Part shown: positions 8,062 to 17,936 of the stretch, in pieces
How the letters are laid out: each line of letters opens with the position of its first letter
Position numbering within the stretch: position 1 is the first letter of the stretch
Assembly: GCA_965370415.1 (NCBI GenBank)
Contig: CBDUTJ010000007.1
Span: 29,151-93,150, forward strand
Direction of reading: 5' to 3'
DNA from: JACNIV01 sp965370415
Lineage (GTDB): Bacteria > Cloacimonadota > Cloacimonadia > Cloacimonadales > TCS61
DNA: 64,000 bases
Notes under the pieces: generated by a model
Databases searched by the model: none
Told to the model about the DNA's origin: nothing
The model's input: only the letters and a program-made list of their open reading frames with translations
Position numbers and translations under genes: made by a program

Positions 8062-9960
8062 TCAAAGAATAATTTTTTTTATTCTATCTACTACCGATTT
8101 AACATCGAGTTTGTACATTCGAAATAGATCCTTGCTGTTTCCGGAAAAACCATAATCTTCCACACCGAATTTGTGAAATTTACAGGAAAGCCCCATCTGC
8201 ATAAGTTTATCAGCGATGCTGTTCCCAAGTCCTGTATTAACATTGTGGTCTTCATAAGTAAAGATAACGCTGGTTTGAGCAGCTTTTTTCAAAGCATCTC
8301 CATCGATATCGTTCGGACAGGAAACATTCCATACTTGAATCGAAACATTATCACCTTTGAGTGTATCTGCAATTTCCACAGCTTTGCCCGTCATTGTTCC
8401 CATCACAAATAAAGCACAATCTTTCCCATCCCGAAGAAGGTCAGCCTTTCCATATTTGAATTTATAATTTTTATCGAAGAATATATTTCCTGTATTGTCT
8501 TTAATTATTTCCAGTTTTGATCTTCCCATTGGAATTAGAAAATTACCATACTTTGAAGATATGTATCGTATTATATGGTCTGTCTGGTTCGGATCTGCCG
8601 GAATGATGGTTTTGAAATGATACAGGTTTTTCATCACACCCAGATAATCGATGCACTGATGAGTTTTACCATCTTCACCAACGTCAAGACCGACGTGAGT
8701 TGTTACTATTTTAAGATTTGTTTTGTTGATATCATTTAATCTATGTTGATTAAAAGTCTCATCAACGCCAAAAACGCCGAAATCAGCGAAGAAAACCTGG
8801 AAACCCTCTTTGGACATTGCTCCGGCAATAACTGCTGTGTTATGCTCCATAATGCCACCCTGAAAGAAATTCTTCGGTAGGATCGATTCAAACTTTTTGG
8901 TTTTCACGCTTCCCTGCAGGTCACAATCGAAAACAGTTATTGGTGCATTATCATTTACTGAAGCAATATCAGCTATTGCATTTCCCCAGGCAGAACGGTT
9001 GTCCGTGGTTTCTTTATAAATAATTGGTTTCCCAATTTTAAGTTTAAAATCTTTATTGTTTTCTTTCTGAATTGAACTTGATGGTTTAAATTTATTTCGA
9101 AGTTCTTTATATTTTTTCAGGTCATTAATCTGATTCAGTTCTTTCAGAGCTTCTCCAAGTTGCTCCTCTGAAATAGTAGAACCGTGATATTTTTCTTTGT
9201 TTTCCATAAAGGAAACACCTTTTCCCATAACCGTATGAGCCAGTATCAAGGTGGGTTTATCATGGCAAACAGCATCGACAATTGCATCACGTATTTCCAC
9301 CAGGTCATGTCCATCTATCTCTATTGCTCCCCAACCGTCAGAGATGTAATTTTCCAATATATCATTGGGCATGATTTTCTCTGTTCTTCCACATATTTGA
9401 AGCTTATTGTAATCTACAAAGGCGGTTATGTTTTTCAGTCTGTATTTTGCTGCAAATCGTCGTGCCTCGCTTAATTGTCCTTTTTGCTGTTCTCCATCTC
9501 CCATTAGAACGAAGATATGATTATGAATATTTTTCAGCTTGCAAGCAAGTGCAAACCCACATCCGGCAGAAAGTCCCTGTCCCAGATTTCCCGAAGCCCA
9601 TTCGATGCCGGGAACAGCAGGTTCCACGTGTCCTTCGTAAATGCTTCCAGCTAATCTAAATTGAGAAATAGCATCATCCAGGTTAAAGAATCCCATCAAA
9701 CCTAATGCTGAATATGCAGCAGGGGAGACGTGTCCATGACTGATGATTATCCTGTCTCTTTTTTCCCATTTTGGTTTTTCAGGATCGATTTTTGTCATAT
9801 GTAGTAGCATTAGTAAGAAATCAATAGAAGACATTGATCCTCCAGGATGTCCTGAACCTGCAAGAGTAGTCATTTTGAGAATTGCTCCGCGAGCTTGATC
9901 TGCTTGTTTTTGGATATTTTTTAATTTTTCAATAGATAGATCTGATTTGCTAATTTTCAT
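8062..9960 (-). CDS. tkt: Transketolase
   Basis: 632 residues, full-length single-chain transketolase, the TPP- and Mg-dependent two-carbon transfer enzyme of the non-oxidative pentose phosphate pathway. The N-terminal TPP domain shows 'AGSGHPGG' and the cofactor motif 'GDGEQQKGQ...DYNKLQ' (GDG-x~27-N). The middle pyrimidine-binding domain has 'GIMEHNTAVIAGAMSKEG' with the catalytic Glu, and a C-terminal transketolase domain ends the chain. Start chosen at the ATG with SD GGGAGAATTAA. Its length matches the family (about 620-670). It is a lone gene with AT-rich spacers on both sides. Confidence 0.93.
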   Translation of the reverse strand: MKISKSDLSIEKLKNIQKQADQARGAILKMTTLAGSGHPGGSMSSIDFLLMLLHMTKIDPEKPKWEKRDRIIISHGHVSPAAYSALGLMGFFNLDDAISQFRLAGSIYEGHVEPAVPGIEWASGNLGQGLSAGCGFALACKLKNIHNHIFVLMGDGEQQKGQLSEARRFAAKYRLKNITAFVDYNKLQICGRTEKIMPNDILENYISDGWGAIEIDGHDLVEIRDAIVDAVCHDKPTLILAHTVMGKGVSFMENKEKYHGSTISEEQLGEALKELNQINDLKKYKELRNKFKPSSSIQKENNKDFKLKIGKPIIYKETTDNRSAWGNAIADIASVNDNAPITVFDCDLQGSVKTKKFESILPKNFFQGGIMEHNTAVIAGAMSKEGFQVFFADFGVFGVDETFNQHRLNDINKTNLKIVTTHVGLDVGEDGKTHQCIDYLGVMKNLYHFKTIIPADPNQTDHIIRYISSKYGNFLIPMGRSKLEIIKDNTGNIFFDKNYKFKYGKADLLRDGKDCALFVMGTMTGKAVEIADTLKGDNVSIQVWNVSCPNDIDGDALKKAAQTSVIFTYEDHNVNTGLGNSIADKLMQMGLSCKFHKFGVEDYGFSGNSKDLFRMYKLDVKSVVDRIKKIIL

Positions 9961-10083
9961 TTAATTCTCCCTTTCCAAAGTAACTGAAATCAACGAATAA
10001 AATATTTGTATTTGAGTAAAGAATTAAATAAAATAAAAGTGTCCGACTTGCGAACGCTTTCTAAATTTTCTGGTTGAAATTTT

Positions 10084-10686
10084 CTATTCTGTTATAGTTA
10101 TTCTATCCTTTATCTTTGTGTATATGCCCTCTCCAATTCCTTTTACATTCATAATATCTTCTATATTTTCAAAACCACCTGCTTTCTCTCTATAGCTAAT
10201 TATTTTTTGTGCTCTCTTTTCACCGATACCTGGTAATGAAATTAGTTCAGATAGAGATGCAGTATTGATATTAATTTTTCCAGAAACCTCTTTCAGATCA
10301 TCAGAATCAATTGAAGTAATTATTTCCGTAGAATCTCCTATCGTTTCGAGGTAAGGAAGAATTTTTTCTAAAGTTTTTTCACCAATGCCTTTAACTTCAG
10401 TAAGTTCTTTTAATGATTTAAATTCTCCGATATTTTCCCTATAATCGATAATAGCTTTTGCCTTAACTTGACCAATACCTGGAACTTTTATTAAGTCTTC
10501 GATATCAGCATTGTTAATATTAGTTTTAGTAATATCTTCTTGTTCTGTTGGTACTGTAATTTTTTGAAGTTCCTTTTTATTATTTGAGATCTTTTGGAAA
10601 CCGATAACTAAAACTATAATAATTACGAGAATCAAAGCAAGAATAATTATAGTTGCTATTGATTTTTTATTCCCTTTTTTACTCAT
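10084..10686 (-). CDS. Membrane-anchored ComEA-like protein with two helix-hairpin-helix domains
   Basis: 200 residues, SD AAAGGAGGTAACTC. Residues ~8-30 form one transmembrane helix after a basic MSKKGNKK, so the rest is probably outside the cytoplasmic membrane. Two (HhH)2 repeats follow: 'NINNADIEDLIKVPGIGQVKAKAII' (~55-110) and 'NINTASLSELISLPGIGEKRAQKII' (~137-198), each with paired 'PGIG' and 'VKGIG' hairpins that bind DNA without sequence specificity. This resembles the DNA receptor ComEA, but no other competence gene is visible, so a role in DNA uptake is inference. It is divergent from secA. Confidence 0.8.
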   Translation of the reverse strand: MSKKGNKKSIATIIILALILVIIIVLVIGFQKISNNKKELQKITVPTEQEDITKTNINNADIEDLIKVPGIGQVKAKAIIDYRENIGEFKSLKELTEVKGIGEKTLEKILPYLETIGDSTEIITSIDSDDLKEVSGKININTASLSELISLPGIGEKRAQKIISYREKAGGFENIEDIMNVKGIGEGIYTKIKDRITITE

Positions 10687-10830
10687 GAGTTACCTCCTTT
10701 TTTTATTTTGTCTAAATTACTGAAACCATAAAATCTATTTTTCCGTCAAGATTATAATTGCATTTGTAAATTGTTTGACAAGCAGACATCACTAAAAAGG
10801 ATTGTCCAAATTTTTAGAAGAGAAATAAAT

Positions 10831-13800
10831 ATGTTCAAAGCGCTAACGGAAAAGATATTTGGAAATCGCAACGAACGGGAACTGCGGAAGCTGAGTCCGA
10901 TCGTTGATGAGATCAACTCATTCTTTTCTAGTCTTGAGAACAAAACAGATGATGAACTCCGATCAAGAATACAAGAGATAAAAAACAGTATTCACGGGAA
11001 AGTTAGCTCACTTGAAACGGAGCTTGAACATATTCAGAATAAATACCAGTTAGAACCTGATGAAAATAAGAAAAATTCCATTGGAAATGAAATTGACAGG
11101 GTTACAGAAACCTTAAAAAGTCAGAACCAATCCGTTCTTGATGAATTCCTACCTGAAGTTTATGCTATACTTAAAGAAACCTTTTGCAGACTTGTTGGCT
11201 ACGAATACGAAGTGCGTGGTCATAAAGAAATATGGCAGATGATGCCGTTCGATGTGCAATTAATTGGTGCTGTTGCACTTCATCAGGGCATGATCGCTGA
11301 AATGGCTACAGGTGAAGGTAAAACTTTAGTTGCCACCATGCCCTTATTCCTGAATACATTGTTGGGTCACGGTGTTCATCTGATCACAGTGAACGACTAC
11401 CTTGCACAGCGTGATGCTGAATGGATGAATCCTGTCTTTGAATTCCATGGACTGAAAGTAGGCTGTAATGTAGGCGGTATGACTTCCGAAGAAAAACAGG
11501 AAGCATATCACTGTGATGTAACATACGGCACAAATAGTGAGTTCGGTTTCGATTACCTGCGTGATAACATGGCTGTTTCTGTGAAGAGACTTGTACAAAG
11601 AAAACTACAATTTGCCATCGTGGATGAGGTTGACAGTGTTTTAATAGACGAAGCACGAACACCTCTAATTATCAGTGGTCCGGTGCAGGAAAGTAAAAAT
11701 TTTTTCCTGGAACTAAGACCTATTATTTTGAAACTTGTGAACACTCAGAATGGACTGGTAAGCAGATATCTATCGGAAGTGAACCAGGAACTGAAAAAAG
11801 AAGAGTGGAATTCCGATGTTGTAGGTCGCCTGCTGCTTCTAATTCAGCGTGCAGCACCTAAAAACAAATTATTCATGAAATATATGAAACAAGCCGAATT
11901 AAAGAAGCTTGTTACCGACTTTGAAGGTTATTATCTTCGCGATAAAAGTATGCATAAGATCGATGCAGAACTATTCTTTACTGTAGAAGAAAAGCAGAAT
12001 AGTGTGGAATTAAGCGAAAAAGGTAATGAACTGGTTGCTCAAAAAGAATCTGACCTATTTATTATGGAACAGCTTGACGACCTCTTGAATGCAGTTGATG
12101 AAGATAATAATCTTTCCTCAGCACAGAAAATTCAAAAGAAAGAAGAAGTAACTTCCAAATTTATGGATAAAAGCGAGAAACTGCATAATATAAAGCAGCT
12201 ATTACGTTCATACACACTTTTCGAAAGAGAAGTTGATTATGTAGTGGTTAACAATAAAGTAATGATTGTAGATCAATTCACAGGCAGAATGATGCAGGGT
12301 AGAAGGTTCAGTGATGGACTGCATCAAGCCCTGGAAGCCAAAGAGAACGTAGAGATCGAAGAAGCAACTCAAACTTTCGCAACTATCACCCTGCAGAATT
12401 ATTTCAGAATGTATGAGAAGCTGTCTGGAATGACCGGTACGGCAGTAACAGAAGAGGTCGAGTTCTCAGAAATTTATAAACTCCCTGTTATCGAGATACC
12501 TACTAATCTTCCAATTTCCAGGATCGATCATAACGATGTAATTTATATTACAAAAAATGAAAAATACAAAGCTATTCTGGATGAAATAGAGTACTGGCAC
12601 GAAGAGAAAAAACCGATTCTTGTAGGAACAATTTCTGTGGAAGTTTCGGAAACATTGAGCCGCATGCTCAGACGGCGAAACATTACCCATAATGTACTAA
12701 ATGCTAAATACCACGAACAGGAAGCGGAAATCGTGATGGGTGCGGGACAGCCAGGTGCTGTTACCATTGCCACAAATATGGCTGGACGTGGAACAGATAT
12801 CAAGCTTGGAAAAACAGTGGTGGAAAAACAAAAAGAAGAATATCTGAAAGTTGATAAAAAGATCACTCCCGATTACCCGTTTGGCCTGCCGCAGGATGGT
12901 TTACATGTTATCGGTACTGAACGCCATGAAAGCAGGCGTATAGACAGACAATTGCGGGGAAGAAGCGGACGTCAGGGTGATCCCGGTACTTCCAGGTTCT
13001 ATTTATCTTTGGAAGATGATCTGATGCGCCTTTTTGGCTCGGAAAGAATTGGTCCCATGATGATGAAAATGGGTTTGAAAGAGGGTGAAGCGATCATTCA
13101 TCCCTGGATGACAAAAGCTGTGGAAACTGCTCAAAAACGGGTTGAATCTTTCAACTTTGAGAGCAGGAAACAACTTTTAAAATACGATGAAGTAATGAAC
13201 CAGCAGCGGGAAGTTATCTATAATTACCGTAGAAATGTTCTCAAAGGTTACGATCTTAAATATGAGATCATCGAAATGCTCAGAGATACAGTTGCAGATG
13301 CAGTAGAAGAAGTAGTAGGTGATATTCCTTACCCTGAAGACTGGCAGTTGGAAAAAATTATACAATGGATTAAATCTAACCTGAATGTGATAATAGAAGA
13401 AGAAGATATCAGATCAGATATAATGAACCTGGATTTGCTAATAGAAAAATCCCAGGAACTTGTTTTAAAAGCCTATCAGCAAAGAGAAGATGAACTGACA
13501 TCCGAACAACTTCGTGAAATTGAACGCCGTGTTCTGCTTAGCGTTGTGGATGAATTGTGGCGTGATCATCTGCATGAGATGGATCTGCTGAAGGATGGCA
13601 TAGGTTTGCGAGCGTATGGTCAGCGCGATCCTCTGATGGAATATAAAAAGGAATCTTTTATTCTTTTTCAGACCCTGGTAGCCGATATAAATCGCAGTGT
13701 AGCAAAAAAAGTCTTTACAACATATCTGGTTGCGCCAGAACAAATACAGGATTTCCTGCGGTTAGCAAAGCAGCAGCATGAATCAAGTTCTGCCTTCGAT

Positions 13801-13965
13801 AAAGCTGCACCGCAAAAGGCACCGAAAGCGCCTTCAGTTGTTACGAACAGTGCAGAAAAACCCAGGATCCAGCCCCGGGTTGTTTCGGAGAAAATTGGAA
13901 GAAACGATCCCTGTCCCTGTGGCAGTGGAAAAAAATATAAAAAATGTTGTGGAAAAATAGTATAA
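10831..13965 (+). CDS. secA: Protein translocase ATPase SecA
   Basis: 1044 residues from the ATG at 10831 (MFKALTEKIFGN), preceded by AGAAGAGAAAT; an upstream in-frame ATG at 10771 overlaps the putative promoter region. This is the motor ATPase of the Sec translocon. Visible: Walker A 'ATGEGKTLVATM', DEAD-type 'VDEVDSVLIDEARTP', 'TNMAGRGTDIKLG', 'QLRGRSGRQGDPG' (NBD2), and a C-terminal zinc motif 'RNDPCPCGSGKKYKKCC'. The protein is ~140 residues longer than E. coli SecA, with extra helical sequence after 'EARTPLIISGP' (~residues 290-400), as in long SecA forms of FCB bacteria. It is the first gene of a likely secA-smg-topA-permease run. Confidence 0.96.
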   Translation: MFKALTEKIFGNRNERELRKLSPIVDEINSFFSSLENKTDDELRSRIQEIKNSIHGKVSSLETELEHIQNKYQLEPDENKKNSIGNEIDRVTETLKSQNQSVLDEFLPEVYAILKETFCRLVGYEYEVRGHKEIWQMMPFDVQLIGAVALHQGMIAEMATGEGKTLVATMPLFLNTLLGHGVHLITVNDYLAQRDAEWMNPVFEFHGLKVGCNVGGMTSEEKQEAYHCDVTYGTNSEFGFDYLRDNMAVSVKRLVQRKLQFAIVDEVDSVLIDEARTPLIISGPVQESKNFFLELRPIILKLVNTQNGLVSRYLSEVNQELKKEEWNSDVVGRLLLLIQRAAPKNKLFMKYMKQAELKKLVTDFEGYYLRDKSMHKIDAELFFTVEEKQNSVELSEKGNELVAQKESDLFIMEQLDDLLNAVDEDNNLSSAQKIQKKEEVTSKFMDKSEKLHNIKQLLRSYTLFEREVDYVVVNNKVMIVDQFTGRMMQGRRFSDGLHQALEAKENVEIEEATQTFATITLQNYFRMYEKLSGMTGTAVTEEVEFSEIYKLPVIEIPTNLPISRIDHNDVIYITKNEKYKAILDEIEYWHEEKKPILVGTISVEVSETLSRMLRRRNITHNVLNAKYHEQEAEIVMGAGQPGAVTIATNMAGRGTDIKLGKTVVEKQKEEYLKVDKKITPDYPFGLPQDGLHVIGTERHESRRIDRQLRGRSGRQGDPGTSRFYLSLEDDLMRLFGSERIGPMMMKMGLKEGEAIIHPWMTKAVETAQKRVESFNFESRKQLLKYDEVMNQQREVIYNYRRNVLKGYDLKYEIIEMLRDTVADAVEEVVGDIPYPEDWQLEKIIQWIKSNLNVIIEEEDIRSDIMNLDLLIEKSQELVLKAYQQREDELTSEQLREIERRVLLSVVDELWRDHLHEMDLLKDGIGLRAYGQRDPLMEYKKESFILFQTLVADINRSVAKKVFTTYLVAPEQIQDFLRLAKQQHESSSAFDKAAPQKAPKAPSVVTNSAEKPRIQPRVVSEKIGRNDPCPCGSGKKYKKCCGKIV

Positions 13966-14001
13966 GGGATTACTTTATAAAAAATTATTTAAGGAAGTAA
14001 A

Positions 14002-14436
14002 ATGTCTCAAACAGGAATTGAAGATTTTCTTGATATTATGTTAACTAACAAGCCATCCAAAGAAAAATTAAAAAAACTTGGTCTCTCGAAAGTTGAAATC
14101 AAAAATTTCCTGGAATCACTGATCCATGGAAAAGAGAATAAAGCATATAATAGGATTCTGTCTGAAGATGAAAAGAGGACATTAACACCGGAAGCATTTG
14201 GCTATCTGGTTCATCTTCTAAGCCTTAAGTCTATCGACAGGCAGATGTTTGAGCGCATCATAACACTTTCAATGCAGTTGAACCTGTTCATGCGCAAGAG
14301 GATCGACAGGATCATGATGGATGATATCGTTAATTATATCGTTTTTTCCGGTAAAGGAGAAATAACGGTAAAAGATTTACTTGATGCTTTCTTTATTCAG
14401 GATAGCGAAATAGAATTTGATGATGAAATTAATTAG
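14002..14436 (+). CDS. smg: Smg/DUF494 family protein
   Basis: 144 residues, SD AAGGAAGTAAA. Helical cytosolic protein resembling the Smg/DUF494 family: 'LTPEAFGYLVHLLSLKSIDRQMFERIITLSMQL' corresponds to the conserved core 'FAYGFLMQLEQLGAIS...', and the C-terminus 'VKDLLDAFFIQDSEIEFDDEIN' is acidic. Function is not established in the family. The match is supported by its place directly upstream of topA, the arrangement seen in many proteobacteria (dprA-smg-topA). It ends 6 bp before the topA ATG, implying translational coupling. Confidence 0.75.
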   Translation: MSQTGIEDFLDIMLTNKPSKEKLKKLGLSKVEIKNFLESLIHGKENKAYNRILSEDEKRTLTPEAFGYLVHLLSLKSIDRQMFERIITLSMQLNLFMRKRIDRIMMDDIVNYIVFSGKGEITVKDLLDAFFIQDSEIEFDDEIN

Positions 14437-14442
14437 GTGATT

Positions 14443-16659
14443 ATGGGAAAAGGTTTAATAATTGTAGAATCTCCAGCCAAGGCAAAAACAATTGGCAAGT
14501 TTCTAAATAATAAGTATAACATCAAAGCTTCGATGGGTCATGTTCGCGATCTACCGCAAAAAAGCTTTGGTGTAGATGTTAAGAACAATTTCACAGCAGA
14601 TTATGTTGTTGATCCAGACAAAAAGAAAATTATTTCGGAATTAAAAAAAGCTGCTTCCAATGCTGACAGCATTTATCTTGCTTCAGACCACGACCGTGAA
14701 GGAGAGGCTATTGCCTGGCATCTGGTTCAAGTTTTAAAAGACGAAATAAAAGATAAACCTGTGCACAGAATAGTTTTCAATGAAATTACACGAAACGCTA
14801 TTCAGAAAGCTATGGAAAACCCTGGTATGATCGATGATCAAATGGTTGAATCTCAACAGGCCCGCAGGATTCTGGACAGGATCGTAGGATATAATATCAG
14901 TCCGCTTTTGTGGAAAATAATCACAAAGAACCTGAGTGCTGGCAGAGTGCAGACCGTTGCCTTGCGATTGATCTGCGACAGAGAAGAAGCCATTCAAAAA
15001 TTTGAACCTCAGGAATACTGGAATATAGAAGCACTGTTATATAAAAATGATCTTCCCCCATTTAAAGCAACATTACAGAAATGGGATGGGAAAAATATTC
15101 GGATTACTGAAAAAGCTAAAACAGACGAGATACTCAATAGCATAAAAAACAGTGAATTTACTCTTTCCAAATTAACCAATACACAAAAGAAATATCATCC
15201 CCTGCCTCCCTTTATAACCAGCACACTCCAACAAGATGCCTCACGCATACTTAATTTTTCTGCCAAAAAGACCATGCAGCAGGCACAGCAGTTATACGAA
15301 GGTATAGACCTTGGAGGAGAAGCAGTTGGTTTGATAACTTACATGAGAACCGATTCTCTCAGAGTTTCCAGTCAAGCTGTCAATTTTGCCCGTAAACTTA
15401 TTAAGGAACGTTTTGGTGAAGGCAAGCTGAACCCAACAATACGATTTTATAAAAACAAAAATAAAGCCCAGGATGCACACGAAGCGATTCGACCTACAAA
15501 TCCTTTCAGCACACCGGAAAGCATCAGTCAATATTTATCCAAAGACCAGTTGCGGCTTTACACACTCATCTGGCAAAGATTTATCGCCACTCAAATGGTT
15601 CCGATCCTGGTTGATATGAAAAACCTTGAAATTTCGATTGGGAAAGCCCTTTTTACAGCTAACGGTGGAATAGTGATTGAGAAAGGTTTCCTGGAATCAT
15701 ACCCGCATTATAAAGTTATATTGGGTGAAAAGATCGATCAAGATTATAAAACTGATGATATTTTGCAATTGAAGAAAATAGAAGGTATCCAATTATTCAC
15801 AAAACCACCGGCAAGATTTACCGAAGCAACTCTTATCAAAGAACTCGAATCAAAAGGTATTGGCAGACCTTCCACTTATGCTACTATTACCAACACAATC
15901 CGGTTAAGAAAGTACGTTGAATTAAAAGCCAGGATATTTCACCCGACACAGTTAGGGATGGCAGTTTATAAATTTCTCATTTCCAATTTCGATGAATTTT
16001 TCAATGTGCAATTCACTGCCAAAATGGAAAATAGTCTCGATAAGATCGAATATGGTGAAGTGGATAGGCAAAACCTGCTTTCAGAATATTATGGTTCAAT
16101 CCAGAAATTAATAGGTAATATTAATTACAAAGAAGCAAAAGAAAAGATAAGCGAAGATACTAATATCAAATGTGAAAAATGTGGTAGCAAAATGATCATT
16201 AAATGGGGAAAGAACGGACAATTCCTGGCATGTTCAAATTTTCCTGAGTGCAAAAATATCAAGAGTTTTTCTCGAAGTGATGATGGTCAGATCAAAATAA
16301 TTGAACCCCAAAAATTGGAAGAGAAATGCCCAAAATGTGATTCTGCTCTTATTCTTAAAGAAGGAAGATATGGTAAGTTCATTGCCTGCTCAAACTATCC
16401 GAAATGCAAATTTACCAAACCGTTCACCCTGGGAATAAAATGTCCCGAATGCAAAGATGGTGAGATCACTGAGAAACGTAATAAGAAGGGTAAATATTTC
16501 TTTTCCTGCACAAACTACCCCGAATGTAAATTCATTACAAATTTTAAGCCTGTAGCATTATCCTGCCCAAAATGCGGCAATTACTACCTGGAAGAAAGAA
16601 AGACAAAAACAAAAGGAAGTTTTAAAAAATGTCCCCAATGTGGTGAGGAAGTTTTTTAG
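14443..16659 (+). CDS. topA: DNA topoisomerase I with four zinc ribbons
   Basis: 738 residues, type IA topoisomerase relaxing negative supercoils. The TOPRIM domain starts 'GLIIVESPAKAKTIGKFL' and has 'SDHDREGEAIAW'. The active-site Tyr is in 'GLITYMRTDSLRVS' (~residue 300). Four C-terminal C4 zinc ribbons follow: C-x2-C...C-x4/5-C around 'CEKCGSKM', 'CPKCDSAL', 'CPECKDGE' and 'CPKCGNYY...CPQC'. I chose the ATG at 14443 (MGKGLII); a GTG two codons earlier (14437) is the alternative, and the spacing of AGGTGA is short for either. The stop codon abuts the next gene's GTG start. Confidence 0.95.
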   Translation: MGKGLIIVESPAKAKTIGKFLNNKYNIKASMGHVRDLPQKSFGVDVKNNFTADYVVDPDKKKIISELKKAASNADSIYLASDHDREGEAIAWHLVQVLKDEIKDKPVHRIVFNEITRNAIQKAMENPGMIDDQMVESQQARRILDRIVGYNISPLLWKIITKNLSAGRVQTVALRLICDREEAIQKFEPQEYWNIEALLYKNDLPPFKATLQKWDGKNIRITEKAKTDEILNSIKNSEFTLSKLTNTQKKYHPLPPFITSTLQQDASRILNFSAKKTMQQAQQLYEGIDLGGEAVGLITYMRTDSLRVSSQAVNFARKLIKERFGEGKLNPTIRFYKNKNKAQDAHEAIRPTNPFSTPESISQYLSKDQLRLYTLIWQRFIATQMVPILVDMKNLEISIGKALFTANGGIVIEKGFLESYPHYKVILGEKIDQDYKTDDILQLKKIEGIQLFTKPPARFTEATLIKELESKGIGRPSTYATITNTIRLRKYVELKARIFHPTQLGMAVYKFLISNFDEFFNVQFTAKMENSLDKIEYGEVDRQNLLSEYYGSIQKLIGNINYKEAKEKISEDTNIKCEKCGSKMIIKWGKNGQFLACSNFPECKNIKSFSRSDDGQIKIIEPQKLEEKCPKCDSALILKEGRYGKFIACSNYPKCKFTKPFTLGIKCPECKDGEITEKRNKKGKYFFSCTNYPECKFITNFKPVALSCPKCGNYYLEERKTKTKGSFKKCPQCGEEVF

Positions 16660-17922
16660 GTGTACTTCTTTGAAAGTATTGGCAGCAGTTTTCAAAATAT
16701 TTTTACTCATAAATTAAGATCTTTTTTAACATTATTGGGAATCATCATAGGTGTATTTGCTGTGGTTACCATGTTCTCAACCGTTTATGGTCTTAAGACT
16801 ATGATAAATGAAAAAATGGAGGAAATGGGCTGGAATAATTCCATCATCGTTTATCCCTCCAGTAGTGAAACACGTTTTTCACGCAGAAGATTAAGATTCC
16901 GTTATATCAATAGAGAAACAAAACCGATCACTTTTTCCGATTATACAATGCTAAAAAACGATGTCTCATCCCGTTATATTTATGGTTATATCAGTTCCTA
17001 TGAAAAATTCTTCATAAACGATAAACAGGAAAATGTTCACTTAAAAGCTACAAATAACGAATTCTTTTTAAGCAAAACATATAAGCTAAAAATCGGCAGG
17101 TATTTCAACCAATATGAAGAATCAAATGCTATCAAAGTGTGTGTTATAGGTTTTTATTTTGCAGAAAAATATTTTGATGAAAGAAAAGCTCTGGAAAATA
17201 TTATTACTATTGGTGGTAATAGATACAAGATCATAGGTGTTTTGAACAAAGATGAACTGAACCAAAGCGGTATGAATTTTAATAAATGGGAACGCCACAA
17301 CGATCTGGAAGCTGTTTATATCCCGCTTTCTACCGGTGCTCGCTATCTTCGTTCCGATAATGCAATAGACTATATTTACCTTCAGGCTACAAACGATAAA
17401 ACCTTCGCTGAAATGAAAACCGGCACTTGGCAGAAGTTACTGGCCAATCATAAAATGGCGCATGATTTTTCTTTCAACGATGTAGGTGCATTGCTTTTCA
17501 AGATTACAGAAGAAATAAATGAGATGATGAAAAAGTGGAACATCACATTATCTGCAATTGCTTCTATCTCTTTGATAGTAGGAGGGATCGGGTTATTCAG
17601 CACCTTACTTATTTCCATAAATGAACGTATGATGGAAATCGGGATAAGAAAAAGTATCGGAGCTACAGATGGAGATATTTTCATTCTTTTCCTGGCAGAA
17701 TCTATTGTTCTTGCCCTGATTGGTGCTTTTGTCGGAATATTTTTTTCATCTTTCCTGGTAAAAGCTTTAACAATTGCTTTAAAATCTAAATTTGCCATGC
17801 CTGTGGAAGGTGTGCTGGTAGGAATTGCTTTTTCAGTTTTAATTGGAGTGGTATCAGGGCTATATCCAGCTATCAAAGCTTCCAGGATAGATCCTATAAA
17901 AGCTATCTACTATTTTGAGTAG
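16660..17922 (+). CDS. MacB/FtsX-type ABC transporter permease
   Basis: 420 residues, GTG start immediately after the topA stop, with GAGGAAG eight bases upstream. Topology is that of MacB-like permeases: N-terminal TM helix (LRSFLTLLGIIIGVFAVVTMF, ~20-40), a ~220-residue periplasmic MacB core domain, then three TM helices ('ITLSAIASISLIVGGIGLFSTLL', 'FLAESIVLALIGAFVGIF', 'GVLVGIAFSVLIGVVSGLYPA') with the FtsX signature 'MEIGIRKSIGATDGDI' and the 'SRIDPIKAI' end. No cognate ATPase or membrane-fusion gene is adjacent, so substrate and partner are unknown. Convergent with the diguanylate cyclase gene 14 bp away. Confidence 0.88.
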   Translation: MYFFESIGSSFQNIFTHKLRSFLTLLGIIIGVFAVVTMFSTVYGLKTMINEKMEEMGWNNSIIVYPSSSETRFSRRRLRFRYINRETKPITFSDYTMLKNDVSSRYIYGYISSYEKFFINDKQENVHLKATNNEFFLSKTYKLKIGRYFNQYEESNAIKVCVIGFYFAEKYFDERKALENIITIGGNRYKIIGVLNKDELNQSGMNFNKWERHNDLEAVYIPLSTGARYLRSDNAIDYIYLQATNDKTFAEMKTGTWQKLLANHKMAHDFSFNDVGALLFKITEEINEMMKKWNITLSAIASISLIVGGIGLFSTLLISINERMMEIGIRKSIGATDGDIFILFLAESIVLALIGAFVGIFFSSFLVKALTIALKSKFAMPVEGVLVGIAFSVLIGVVSGLYPAIKASRIDPIKAIYYFE

Positions 17923-17936
17923 AACAGCATTTAGTT

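Noticed and set aside
10771..10830. Earlier ATG for secA
   Set aside because: It adds 20 residues not in the family and covers a TTGACA-like promoter hexamer; the ATG at 10831 gives the usual MFKAL-type N-terminus with an SD.
17448..17876. 142-codon minus-strand frame in the permease gene
   Set aside because: Antisense shadow of hydrophobic permease helices.
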